Under the pieces are notes generated by a model. The model made no database searches. It was not told where the DNA came from and saw only the letters and a program-made list of their open reading frames with translations. A DNA stretch of 64,000 bases from Elmis aenea (lineage: Eukaryota; Arthropoda; Insecta; Coleoptera; Elmidae). Location of the stretch: assembly GCA_947652605.1 (NCBI GenBank), contig OX393581.1, positions 8,064,640 to 8,128,639 of the forward strand, written 5' to 3'. Positions 22,831-35,399 of this stretch are shown one piece after another; positions within the stretch are counted from its first letter, which is position 1, and each line of letters begins with the position of its first letter. The position numbers were made by a program, and so were the translations under genes.

Positions 22831-23688
22831 GGCACAATTAAATTAAATGATTACAGATTAATCAGCAAACAAAAAGCCGATAAGGCCGAAAACATATTTA
22901 GTTTTATGAATGAAATTGATGAAAACCCACAATTTTTAATGAAGAATGTCTCATAGAAATGATAAACAAATTTGGGAATTCAGTCTTTTTGTCGATCGCT
23001 ATCTTGTTCATTTGTGGTCTTAAATAAATAAGTTGAAGAGACGAAAATCTCAATACTGCTCCAGTATTTCGGCAAGAAATTGAGAGATAATTTGTGGTAT
23101 TAATAGTTAATAAAATAATATAGATTATGGTTTATAAATTCTTTGCATATTTATAAACATATCGGCCCTCTTAGCAATCAATTGGAATTAACTTTAGCAG
23201 TTTTAATATTAAATTAATGGACCTAGTTTTATATTTAAATAACGTGCATATAAAGATATTAAAAACCTTATTGGCGCGACTGCATAGTTCACAAAATGAA
23301 AAGAACAAAATCTATAGACTTTATGACTTTCCAATCCCCCAAAGGTAACTGATCAATGAATATTTACTCAAAGAACCTTTCAGTCTAAAAGATAAAAGAG
23401 AAAAATACGAAAAAATCGACGATTTTATGCGGGATGTATATTGCATATTGCCTTTGGGTCGTTTCATTTGAATATGAAAGTCAAAACTGCTATGAAGTGA
23501 TAATAAACGGAAAGGTCACTTTTAAAATAAAATTTTTAGAACATATTTCAGGATCTGAATCTTATATTTGTTTCGATTTCAACTACATTCTATGTCGGGT
23601 TGAGTTAAGACTGGAGCTAATAAACGAAAAACTGAGTTGCATTAACTTTAATGTGTTTTTTAACCCGAACTTGGAATTACCAAAATAG
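22831..23688 (+). pseudogene. Possible decayed coding region, family unknown
   Basis: Three plus-strand blocks look more protein-like than their surroundings. 22831-22956 reads LNDYRLISKQKADKAENIF; a +1 shift at about 22931 continues as NEECLIEMINKFGN to 23022. 23217-23344 begins with ATG and reads LKTLLARLHSSQNEKNK. 23384-23468 reads KREKYEKIDDFMRDVYCILP. After another shift, 23458-23688 reads NCYEVIINGKVTFKIKFLEH. An apparent 39-nt intron (GTAACT..TTTCAG, 23345-23383) would join two blocks. No family recognised. AT-rich chance reading is the alternative. Confidence 0.3.
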
Positions 23689-23689
23689 C

Positions 23690-24866
23690 AACTATTTAGA
23701 AATTTTAAAGTCGAAACTTTCAAAAACGAATTTGATTCACATTTTTTTAAATTTTATAGTAGGTACTGAAGCGGTACCGATTGTTACAGCCCCACTGCAT
23801 TCACCAGCTTGTTAACGCTTGCCCGAGATGAGTTAAAAAGGTAAAATAATAAATACATTAAACCTTAATGAACAATCGAGTTTCCTTAAAAATCAATGTC
23901 CTTATTTAATAGCGAGATGTGATATAATCTCAATAAGTCAAATCAAGATTAACATTTCCTTTATCGAACGTCCACAAAAATCGATTTAACAGCCGGAAAG
24001 CGACTGCAAGACATTTTTATTTTATTCTAGGTTGGTTAGATCAAGAGATGAAAAAAAACTGGCGTATGAACAGGAAGATATACGTCCTTACTACTATGCA
24101 AACATTAAGGATTAATACATCTTTATGAATAATACATTTGTGCTGCAGTACTATGATGTAAATTTATTGATATTTATGCGGAATACGCCTTAGCGGTAAG
24201 GAAGCAATATGATAACAACGCATTATACTACATAAACTTCAACTTTGGGTAACCACTTTGTCGGGTATAACAAGATGTAAACGGATTCTGTAGAGGTAGA
24301 CGATTAACTTGGCAACATAAGTTTGTGATACTTGATATTTGTTTATCTATGAGGTTTTTTTCGGTAGTAAATCTAGGCTAGTCTTGACATCCCATATCTT
24401 TGCTTGTAGCTTTTCTAATTGTATATTTTAGTAATGACCATGATGGGCAAAGACGTATCTATATCTAAAACTATATTGATCTTATTTTGTTTTTTTTTAC
24501 CTTTTTCTTGATAATTAAATTAAATATTTTGAGTTTATGAGGTGGAATGAAAAAAACTGGTTTTATTTTTGCTACGTTTGGGTGCGGTTTTGTCATATTT
24601 TTCAAGCAGATTTTAATGTTTACATCGTGTACGAGTACATGCTTATGTTATAAGTCTTGCGCTGCTAATTAAAAGTATTAAAACGTTTTTGTAATTTAAA
24701 AATGCATAATAGACACAAATAAAAAACATTGCGTTAGCTAACTATAATTTTAATTTACTTATAATAACAAAGATCACCATTTTCATAATACACGGTCCAC
24801 ATCTTAGCCAATATTTTGGTTTATACGGATAATTTGATAAGGTTTTCGATTCCAAATATTCCTTAA
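23690..24866. other. Non-coding, AT-rich
   Basis: No supported gene or element. Two copies of a short A7-8CTGG motif (24054, 24549) resemble others at 17.6-19.7 kb. Confidence 0.45.
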
Positions 24867-26331
24867 CCCTTTTATGTCAATAGCCTGGTACCCGGGTATC
24901 CACCTAAGCACTTTTGATGAAAATTTTTAATGTATAAGTGATTTTTTTTTAACAACCTTCCAGATCGCCGCGATTTTACCTTTTTGTTAAAGCGAAATAT
25001 GATTTATAACTTTTTATCTCGTCCTGGAACCAAAAAAACTACTCCACACTAATATATGATGAATAAATGAAGAAACACTTATGTCTATATGGGGAATAAC
25101 AACAATATTTATTTATTTAGGCAAATTCATTACATTTTGGAATTGTTATGGCATGCTCGTCGCAGACAAATTTTTCGCATGCTATGCAAGATTTTTTTAG
25201 TTTTTTTGCGTTCTTTTATTACTGCTCTATAGCACAATTGACATAAACCAGTAATAATTATGACTGTACAAGTCTGAAATATCCTCGACGCCGAAAGGTA
25301 CAAGAGGAACCGATTAAAAAAAAAGTGAAATATAATAATATAATATAATAATAAATGTTTGATAAGCAAGAAGGAGATATCAAAAGAAACAAAGACGCGA
25401 GTTTTTAATGTAGTGTACGTACCCATTCTCACATTCAGAAACTTGGACACTAACACAAAACAAAAACAAAGAATACAGGCACAGGAAATGAGATTTCTGA
25501 GAAGAATAGAGGGATGTAGACTGATCGATAAAATCAGTAACGAAAAAATTCGAAATAACCTAGGAGTAACAGATCTTAATAAAAATGTGGAGACGAATCA
25601 ATTAAGATGGCTTGGACATCTACTACGCATGCCAGAAAGTAGATACGCGAAGATAGGATGGAAAATGAGGATGGAGGGAAAAGGAAATAGAGGAAGACCA
25701 AGAATAAAATGAGAAAAAGAAGTAAGGCAGAGACTGGAAGAAAAAGGAGTCAACTGGAGAGATGTGCCACAATTAGCTAACGATAGGAAGGAGCGGAGAA
25801 ACGTAATACAGAAATAGAAAAGCATACCTCAACACCGAAAGGTACCAGAGAAACCGATAAAGAAGAAGAAGAAAAAGTCTGAAAGTTATTTTATAAATTA
25901 CGGATTTGGAGGTTCTGTTACAACTGTGCAAAAGCCTTCTTCATTTAATTTTACAGAAAATTGGGAGAAAATGGTTCTTTTGAGATTTTTTAAAATCGAA
26001 GGTAATTTGTAATAGCACAAATGTTTAACATATGTTTAAAATATAACGGAGATGGGTAAATTTTTACAATAGGGTTAAGGTGGATGGTCGTTTTGAACGT
26101 ATTTAAATATGTATATCTGGTTTGTTTATTACCTCATTCAATAGTAAATAAAATGTTTCGTATGTTCGTTACAGGTTTTAAAATTTGAAATTTAAACTAA
26201 ATGATCTGACGAATCTGTCATTCTATTTAGAAAAATGCACAAAACTGAAAGCATTAGGTTATTATAAAAATTCTGTAGGTGGGTACCCGGTCATTGAACA
26301 ATGTTGTGAACTTCGGTTATTTACATAAGGG
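24867..26331 (-). mobile_element. piggyBac element relic
   Basis: Flanked by TTAA (24863-24866 and 26332-26335). The left end begins CCCTTTTATGTCAATA and the right end reversed begins CCCTTATGTAAATAACC; inside both, subterminal GGGTAYCCACCTA motifs follow. On the minus strand 25125-25262 encodes the cysteine-rich C-terminal domain of piggyBac transposases (LCQLCYR, then after a frameshift CIACEKFVCDEHA and a final C). The catalytic part is gone. A LINE occupies 25280-25874. Element strand is set by the transposase remnant. Confidence 0.82.
25280..25874 (+). mobile_element. RTE-like LINE 3' insertion inside piggyBac
   Basis: Flanked by the 10-bp duplication AAGTCTGAAA (25270-25279 and 25875-25884). 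The insert starts with a LINE 3' tail (CGCCGAAAGGTAC..GAACCGAT plus an A/T-rich run), then a C-terminal LINE frame at 25359-25712 (QEMRFLRRIEGC, NQLRWLGHLLRMPESR, GNRGRPR). It ends in a second copy of the same tail (ACCGAAAGGTACC, 25835) with an AAG repeat. The stop after GRPRIK is a point lesion, and the frame continues to about 25816. Confidence 0.75.
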
Positions 26332-26480
26332 TTAAATACATTTTTAGCTGTAGAACTTAATGTTGAACCCATTGTCGCTCTACCGGTGCTTTGATTTTCT
26401 GTGTTCCTCTCGAAAAAAGTTACTAACTGGTAATCAAGTAAGCGTGAGGGCAATTTTTTTTGGAAATTAGATTATATGAG

Positions 26481-26756
26481 GCGTGACGTTGCGTATCAAG
26501 ACGGCAGTGCATCAAAATAAGGTTTCAACACGTTTAATACGTGACGTGCCTTTACGAGACGGCAGTTCGTTTTTCCATAATTTTTAAGCAACTATAACCA
26601 TCCAATTATGAGTTTCTGTATTAACCAATCGTTAAATACTCAGAGTCAATTAAAATAATGCAATTGACTGGTAATTTTGACGAACTTAAACGCTAACAAA
26701 TAAATTTCCACACGTTTGGCACGTGACATGAAGAGCCGTGTCGGAACGTGACGTGG
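26481..26756. promoter_or_regulatory. Cluster of CGTGACGT-like motifs
   Basis: Four related sites: GCGTGACGTT (26481), ACGTGACGTG (26539), CACGTGACAT (26720) and ACGTGACGTG (26746). Two are followed by AAGACGGCAGT or GAGACGGCAGT, so part of the pattern is an imperfect short tandem repeat. The sites combine a CRE-like TGACGT core with E-box-like CACGTG. Could be a regulatory region or a decayed repeat; nothing in the sequence decides. Confidence 0.3.
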
Positions 26757-28424
26757 CCCTAACTCGCTTTTACCTCTGCTGATGGCATAAATAATTCCGG
26801 CGTTTACTCCAGTAAACAATAAAAATTATATATATACTCTAAAAGTTTAAAGTCGTATGACATTAAATTTTTTTTTAATGTGCAAATCGTTCGTTTGCAG
26901 GACTGTTTCGCTACATTAGTAGGTTGAAAGATTAGTTAATTTGTTATGTGTCCCGGGGGTGTCACATATGCGGGAAATTACGCGTAATCGCTATTAGCAA
27001 ACACGCTGGGGAGCGATCGACAGTATTTTACATTTAATTATAGCCACAGCCATCTAATGAGGACGAAATGTACAATCAACATTACGAGTTGGCGATGGGT
27101 TGTTGCAGCTTAATTGTTGGTGGGTGTGTTTTGAAATTAAATGGAGTATTATCAAGACATTACAAAATTGTCGATTGCCTGTTTTTTTGTTGCACTTGTT
27201 TTATGTTTATTATCATAGAAATTATCGTTTTTGGTAACTTAGGGCGATGAATGTGTATCGTGATGAGCGTATAGGTTTTGTTTTAAACAACTAAATTATA
27301 TTTAACAGTTTAACCAGTTGCAGTGTCAATTTTGTCACTTGCTGCAGTAATGGAAAAGAAAATGAAATAGTTGACCATGGCTTCCAGCTCAATAGCACCA
27401 ACGTGTTTACTAAACAATTTGCTAATGATCAAACTCAGAATAAAGAAGAACTTAAGCAGATATATTTTTTAAAATTTAATCCCTAATAGAGTTTATAACA
27501 GTGCAATCTGGTATTTTGAGACTAATGATCAGTTTAATTCTAGCCTAAATTAATAATGTTCAAACTTAGTCCAAGGTTTATTCAACAGTAGTCCTTAGTT
27601 TGCTAATATGTAAGTACACTAATTATTAACGTGCACACTACCGCACAGTCTCTGCTTTTAAATAAACGGAAAATTGCCTCAGTAGAGATGGATGCACTTC
27701 GAAGCTCTTGTCAAAATTCAAGAAAAGAACAATTGCAATGTGAAAGAATAGGAGATATGATGGATATAAAATATACCATCATGATGACATTCAAATAAAA
27801 TAGAAGAAAACTATCGAAAGTCATCATCAGGTGGACACTGCCTAAACACGGGTGCGAAAGACTGGAAGATCTTGGGAAGAACATTAAAAAACCAGTGACT
27901 GAAAGAAAACCGATAAAAAACAACGTCAAAACCGAGCGGAATGGAGAAAAAACAGGAAATTGGACGTGATATAATTTACATTTGCACAATTTTCATTTCC
28001 AAACAATTTAAAAATGCTGAAAACTTCTTTTTCATTTTTTTTTTAATGTAAGTTTTCGGTATGCAGCTGTTTTTTTTTTTAATCCAAAGGTAGACAATCT
28101 TATAGTTTAAATAATAACCTACCGTTTTAACGAAATTTAATTCCAAGAATTGGTTAAACTAATTACTAGTAGAATAAACATGACCTTTAAAGTCCATTTA
28201 CATTAATGTTTCTGTTTTAGCAATCGTTGGGCTTTCTCTTCACTAGAAATGGAGATATGTTCGGATTTGATCCTTATGGGCGGAACTTAGACCAGCGAAT
28301 TTACCATATTGTTAAAGTCATTTAACATTCGAGTATATCTCAATAAAATTTGTGCATTGTATCTAGAATATTTGGCGCCCATCAGGTGTAAAAACACAAC
28401 TCAATTTGTTTAATAAAAATGTGC
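26757..28424. other. Non-coding
   Basis: A CpG-richer patch at 26940-27030 (GTGTCCCGGGGGTGTCACATATG, given as two overlapping parts GTGTCCCGGGGG and GGGTGTCACATATG) precedes a 60-codon frame at 27068 that is short, hydrophobic and unsupported. The minus-strand frame at 27711-27989 has no recognisable motif. No gene called. Confidence 0.4.
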
Positions 28425-28698
28425 ACACCATTTACCTATATCCTATAATATACGCTGAGAAAAGTGAACCTCACTTGTTTCAAGTGATATATTTCACTGC
28501 CTCAGGGGAAGTCCCCTAAACACGGACGGTAAATCACAGCATGTGTTTAACGAATAAAATTTAAATAGTGATACAATCGATAATAGAAATTATATTTTTT
28601 ATTCTCAATCTTTAATGAAAAATAATGATATCTTTTTTGTTCTTACAAAAATTTCGGTTAATTTCGTTTTAACGTTTTCGTTCCGTTCTCATTCCCTG
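28425..28698 (-). mobile_element. Fragment of the CAGGGA-type hAT element
   Basis: Reverse complement of the left 250 bp of the element at 59568-60695. Shared blocks include GAGAAAAGTGAA, TTTCAAG, and the terminus, which reads CAGGGAATGAGAACGG inward from 28698. The other terminus is missing, so no duplication can be scored. Confidence 0.65.
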
Positions 28699-31600
28699 AT
28701 TTTAACACTTGCTTTGTGCAATCTGGCCTTAGTGTTGGTAGAAATATATCGGCAATTTTATAGAAAACGTAATTTTACTAGATAATATTTTAAAAGCAAT
28801 AAATTCTTTTAAATTTGGTATTATTAAAACCCAATTAAAACTATATGAAATAGGGATATATGCACATTTGACTTTTCATCGAAACTTTGTGTTACTTTAC
28901 ATGTTAACAATTTGAAACAATGTATTTGCAATCTTTCCTGACTACTTTAATTGAGTTGTAAGGCCGTGTCCATACAATATTTGCACAAGTGAGAAAATTT
29001 CAAATTGTAATGAAGCAATAATAATTGCTACCACCTTATTAACATCAATAATAAATTAAGACGTTTTTGGTTTACAAAATCGAAGCGATTATTACATGTT
29101 CCAAGTTGAAAGGAAGCGGTCATCCGGTTTACTTCAGATACTTGGTTTATTTATGCGCGGTCTTTTGGCATAAATTAACAACATTATTTAATAGCGAGAA
29201 GAGAATTATTAAGTACCTGCCGTAAAAATATAACTGAACTAAAAGCGGACATAAAATTCGTAACCGTTAAATGATAATTATTCTGTTATCGCTGATTTTA
29301 AAATTTTCCGGTTGAACTGATACAAATTATTACTGTTTCACATCAGTACGACATTCATGTAGGAGAAATATCGATTATAATCACGAAATGAAGTCAAGTT
29401 TATACCTAGGTAGCTTTTAAAGGATTCATCCAACAATAAATGAAATGTTTCATAATTTTATTGAATGGTTGGTACCCTATCATAAATTTTATTACTTGGA
29501 ATTTCTGTTGTTACAAGGGGGTAGGTTTTCTTAGTGTAGTCAGGCGAATAACCCGTTTTACCCTCTAACGTCGATAACGATTCCTTTTTTAGTGTGAATT
29601 TATCATTGGGACTAACGCTAGTGCCAGCACTGATTATTATATCTTTGTTCCTTCATTATCCCAAGATTTTTATTTTTACCCCATTTGGGTAGACTAAAAA
29701 TGCCTCCCCAAAACAAGTATTGATCATTATTATTGTTTAAAATTTTAAGACTTTATTTATTGCAGTTTTTTTTTAATGAATTATACCTGATAGATTTATG
29801 ACAACATTTTTATAGGTATGGAATTATATAGCACTTTCATCAATGTAATTACAACCTGTTAATTCAAAAACAAAAATTACGTCACCTGGAGCTATGTAAA
29901 TTGTCTCAAATGTGTTCCCGTATAGGTAACTTCAAACGATCTGTTGCAAACAAATTGTACCTATATAGGAATTACTTTCGATATATTCAAAACACGTATA
30001 CTCGTGTTGTAATATTGTTGTTTACCACACAGAATGTTAAGATGCCGAGAATGTTCTACGGTGCTCCAGAAAGCCAATAAATAAAAACAGTATTTGGTTT
30101 GAAAGACGCTTCACCTTGGTAGCAAAACAAACGATGGATCGAATTTTTAAAATTTGCAGAAAAAAACTGTAGGTATTTTGTCTATGAAATAAGAGACAAC
30201 AGTTTAAATAAATCGATTAATTTATTTAATTATACTTGTTAACCATTGCTTATCACTTTTGCTCATATTTTGATAGTTCTATGAACAAAATTGTTATAAA
30301 TTTCTCACGGTTTTTGAAGGAAAATGTTTTTGTGTTTGTTTGGTTGCGAATTTTTATTTTAAATTAAAATATAAAAACATATTAGAGTATTTAATATGCA
30401 AATAATATAAAAATTGTGTTTATTCGACCCGTGTTTGAAAAATGTTGAAGGTTACATTACTTTAAACCGAAGTTTTGCTTCTTATGCTAGTATTTATCAG
30501 TATTGTACAAGTTTTTTGAGGTGCAGATAATTACGCTCGCACCTAAAGTTTTTCTGTAATGCCACATATATGTTACGTTGATAAACATTTGTCGTAATTG
30601 CTAAAAAGTGGCCGATGGAAAGTTCATTTAATTTTCGAAAAGTGCACGTGTGTTTCTACTAATTAAAAATTGATTTACTTCTAATTAGTGTTGTTTTCGT
30701 TGAACAATTATATTGTTGTAGTGTAAATTACTCGCGAAGTGTTAAATTGTTATAAGGAAATGCTTGCAAAGGTTGTAATATACCTACCTAAAATCGAAAT
30801 AACTCATTTTAAAACTTGCTAAATCTGATGTGTGTGTCAATTTGTAGGAGCTAGCGACCTTTTTTGAAAATGGCCTCCTGATGATGTTTTTTAAATATTT
30901 TATTTCTAAGGTAGGACAAATTTTGAATTACAATTATAGCTAAAATTTCAAAGCGTATGTTAAAAATTATTGGGTACATAAATCTTTACACGTTATAAAA
31001 ATTGGAAAACGGTTTGTTTAAATTATAAATCTGTAATTTTTTACTGTGATGAACATAAATTGTTTGTGTTTATAGGCTGTCCAACTAGAGCGTATCTGGT
31101 TTATTAAACAAAATAGAAACAAAGTTCAAAACAAAATTTGTTAGATATCATGGGCAACACGAACTAAAATAATATGTAATTCAAATTCAAAACTTAGCAT
31201 GGTGCTTTTGCTTATCATAAGCCGCAACTTCTAAGGTTGGGTTTGTCAAACCTTTAGGTAATGTTTACCATTACCTTCCTAAAACGTAATTTTTTTAAAT
31301 AAACTTAGTGTTCTTAAGGTATAAGGATTATTTTTTAATTTGGGAATTACCACACACCACCTCACCTGGCGATTTGTAACCAAATTTTCATTTACATGAA
31401 CCTTTTATTATTATTTGAAGTCACTTAATTGTTAAACACTTTGTTATACGTTTTCTAAAGTATTCCTTTTTGCGTTTACTCTGAGTTGGATAAATTTAAT
31501 ATTTATAACGAAGTTTTACTTTCAACACACAAAGGAAATATGTATTTTTCGCATATTTAGCTGAATATACTGTAATATTTATATTTGACTGTTATCTACT

Positions 31601-33869
31601 AAATTTCAAGTAATAAAGTATGGTATTTTAAAAGCTTCAATTGTAAAAACAAAGAAAGGCACTTTTACTGACAAATATTTTATAAAATGCGGTTATTTAG
31701 GACCTTATAAATTTTGTCAAATTTTAATTGTGCTTTTACAATAAAAACAAACATCAATCTAAACGATTTTAACACATAAATAATTATGCTAATGCGTTAC
31801 AAACAATTTATTTTTGAAAACAGGAACAGGATATTAGCTGATGCAAATGTTTTGGATAAAAATAAAGTTGATTTTAAGATAATTAAGATTGAAATTAAAA
31901 ACAAAAAAAATTAATTAATCTAATGATATTATTCTTTCACCCTGATTCCTGTTTCAAATTGAATAGATTATCTAAAAAAAAAAAACAATTAAACCTGCCA
32001 TCTTTTGTTTTAAATTGAATCAAAGCGTAACAATTAAATACACACGGATCGTGTGGGAAGTGATTAAAACAACCAACAAAATCAAACACAAAACATAAAT
32101 AACTTTAATTGTGTTACAAAAGAAAACGTCATAATTATAATAAATCTAGTATGCGGTTACACACGTTACAATTTTCGAAATAAATCATTAAGGTAATTTA
32201 GTTTAAGTCAACAATAAACACTTGCAATACGTACTAGATCAAGAGAAGATAGGAGACGTAAATTAATTTAAATGAATCAGGTAATTATCAGACAATGCAT
32301 AAGGAAATTGTTGTGTTGCAAATTAATTGCAATTATTTCTAAATATTACGGCAAATTCCGACAGGTTTTGCTGAATAGTGTGTTCTCACAGCGCGGATGT
32401 TTACAAATTTTCGCAAATTTTTATCGAATTCAGTCCAAATAGATACAGTTCTGAGCAAGAGTATGGAAACAAGCCTAAATCTAGAATACTATTAAAGGTA
32501 TTACAATGAAATTTGGTATCTGACCGTTTTCGTATGTTACGGATTTGATGAGAATATTGAGTTTGCAACACGACTTCCGGTTCAACCGGAAACGGACCCA
32601 AACTTTAAATAGAATGCCCCATATGTTTTTGTATTTTTGGATTGCTCTTTAAACTTACTTTAAAAAATGTTATTTGGGTCTAAAGTGTACCGTTTTCGAT
32701 AAATTTACATTTTTATGAAAATGTTGAACGATAAAGCACTTTCAAAAATTTGTTACATTTTAAAACTTTAAAAAGGCAGTAGAAATTCGTAAGATTGGCA
32801 ATAAATTAAACACTGCACTAGCTAAATTTTTTAAATAATATACAGGGCGTTTTTTATGCTTGGTCAAACTTGTGAAACTTCAAACGTTAAATTGAACCGA
32901 AAGTCGTATTGCAAAAACACAAAAAATAGTTTATAGGATTAAATAAAGGCCAATTGAATGTTTAAAATAAACAAGAAAGTTGTAATTTTATCTTTATATT
33001 TTTTTATAATAAAGATGTAATTTTACCATGCTTAGCTTTCTTAAAATTATTAACATTTTTATTACCTACATGTAATAGTCGGTGGACAATTTCTACATTG
33101 CCTGATTCCTTGTGTAATTCTAGGTCAAATTTTTTACAATAATTTTGCGAGGTACTTAGGTAACCCTAACAAAATCGTTTTTAGTAGTACAAATTTAACA
33201 ATACCTCATTATTATACTTTTAAAATACGTAGTTGTCTTTTTTTTGTTAATTTTGCAAAAAATTGAAAGTGAACTCCACAGTACAACACCAAATAAAAAA
33301 CGAAGTTACCTATAACAAGTAATGTGACACCACATACTTAAGTATAAATTAATAACTGCCAAAAAAATACACTGTTTCCACATGAAATTTTGCAATAAGA
33401 GGTCATGTAAAAATTAATTTTACTCCATTAGTTTTTGAATTGCAGAACAACGGTGTTGTTGTTTACGAGAGCTAACTATTAACCCCAATTTACTTGTAAA
33501 AAATGCATTTTTGTATAATTTCGGACTACAATAGATTATGCATCATTCAGGCACATTTTCTTAATACGATTTTTGTCCCAGAAAAAACATTATAGTTAAA
33601 TGGTCCAACACTTTATTCACACACTGTAAATACAAAGTGAAATATCACTTATATTACTTGGGACAAAAATTTCTTCTTGGAGAAAGTCTAGAAAGTTTTT
33701 TGAAATTTTTTTGCCTTATAATAAAAATTCTACCGGAAAAGAGTATAGCTCTGATCTAAAAATTTAAATATTAAGCAAATAATATCTTAATACCAAAGTG
33801 TCTTTTTGAATATTATTAAACTATATGAGATAATAGAAATGAAATAATAACATTTTAAATCACCCAACA
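28699..33869. other. Long non-coding stretch
   Basis: About 5 kb of AT-rich DNA with no gene, RNA gene or complete element that I can support. A mariner-like end (TACAGGGCGTTTTTTATG) sits at 32844 without a partner. The minus-strand frame at 32401-32601 has no recognised motif. Confidence 0.5.
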
Positions 33870-33877
33870 TTTTAAAG

Positions 33878-35391
33878 CAGGGGTGGCCAACCCAAATGAT
33901 CTTGAGGGCCACTTTGGAAATGCATCATAACTCCGCGGCCCACATATAAAATTATAGGTATATATATTATATTAGATTTAGATATACTAAAGAAATTTTT
34001 TTGGAGTAAAAATTTGAAACAATGAGTTATTATTATTGTGTTTACTATTATTCTTACATGTAAACGTAGATAATATAATAATAATGATACTAAACGTACA
34101 TTGTAAAGAAATATATAGAGTAAAGTGCCCTAATATGGAATACTTTTTTGTATTCGCCAATAATATTCACATTTATTCAACAAAATTTTGCAAAAAAAAT
34201 TGTAAGGAATTTGTTATGAACACACTCGAATTCTGGTACGATATTACGGTAGATATTTCTTATATAGCAATTTTTTTTTAAATGTTACTACTATTCCATA
34301 TTAAGCTCCCGGGGAACCTAATATGGAATACTAGGGGTTCTTAATATGGAATATAGAATTATATAGAAAATATACATACATTAAAATAAACAACTGCTCA
34401 TAGATTAATCTTTGATTTTTTTCTGATTTGCATTATTACTTAAACCAAACCAAAACTCTGTTATTTATGTAAATTAAATTATAGTTCAAGTGTCATTCAA
34501 ACTAAATGTTGATAATTTATTTATTTTTTGCAGGTACTACATTAGAATTATTTTTTTGGGTATTTTGCACATTTTTCGTCTGCGCATTTCTGACACTTTT
34601 GACACTGAACCCATATTGCTGTACTTAGTGACCATAATCATATTCATTATAAGGCACCTCTATGTATTCCGTATTAGGTATCAATGTGACATTTCAAAAA
34701 TCGGTATATGTAAGACATGAAATGGCCCCAATCAAAATTTTGTTCTATTTAATTGAAATGTAAAGGCTCATGCTAAATAAACATGCAATAAAATATTTTA
34801 TATCATTTACCCTAGCCTAGCTTATAATATTTTGCTCTGTAAGATTTAGCCTAAAAACACAGTAGCACGTCAAAAATATATTTGAAACTGTTATGTAATC
34901 TAGTGAATATTTTTTAACTATTTTACATTTGGGAATGTGTGATCAATGTACAAATAGGTATATATAGGTACTTTTCATTGTCATAAAACTGATATATTCC
35001 ATAATAGGTAACTGTTCCATATTAGGGCACTTTACTCTAACACTAAAAATTAAATATAAAAAATATATAAATATAAATAAAATCATTAAAAAATATTTAT
35101 TTTACTAGTGCGATATTTGTTTCTCCACTCTTTCACTTAGCTTTTGCAAATCGATCTCAATTTGGGTATTTGCACATCGTAATTGGTGTTGCAGGTTAGC
35201 GTGCGTTATGTTTAAGCGTGTTTTGTGTTTTTTCAATTTCATTTTCGAAAAAAACTATTCGCAGGTGTAAGTTGAACCAAAAGCGCTAATAATGTATTTT
35301 TGTAATACATTGGTTTTCACTACTTTGGCCATTATAAAATAAATATAGGTATTTCGTAAAAGTGTGATGAATCTCGCGGGCCGGAAAAATG
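33878..35391 (-). mobile_element. hAT element relic with transposase C-terminus
   Basis: The 8-bp sequence TTTTAAAG flanks both ends (33870-33877 and 35392-35399). The left terminus is CAGGGGTGGCCAACCC. The right end, reversed, is CATTTTTCCGGCCCGCGAG, a poor match to the left. On the minus strand 35100-35335 reads ISAFGSTYTCE, a stop, then FSKMKLKKHKTRLN and LQKLSERVEKQISH: the C-terminal dimerisation region of hAT transposases of the GTF2IRD2-like kind (usual form GSTY.CE..FS.MK..K...R). The rest is deleted. A TA-flanked element is inserted at 34116. Confidence 0.65.
34116..35038. mobile_element. TA-flanked element with AGAGTAAAGTGCCC termini
   Basis: Inverted termini AGAGTAAAGTGCCCTAATA and TATTAGGGCACTTTACTCT (23 bp in all, matching inward as far as GGAA/TTCC), flanked by TA. 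The phrase CTAATATGGAATA or its complement recurs inside near 34318, 34348, 34994 and 35011, probably as subterminal repeats. No transposase recognised; frames at 34036 and 34490 are chance. Nested in the 3' part of a hAT relic. Confidence 0.75.
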
Positions 35392-35399
35392 TTTTAAAG

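Noticed and set aside
27068..27250. 60-codon hydrophobic frame
   Set aside because: Hydrophobicity is expected from T-rich DNA; no signal or family evidence.
27711..27989. 92-codon minus-strand frame
   Set aside because: T-rich reading with no known motif; the opposite strand resembles a LINE 3' region only vaguely.
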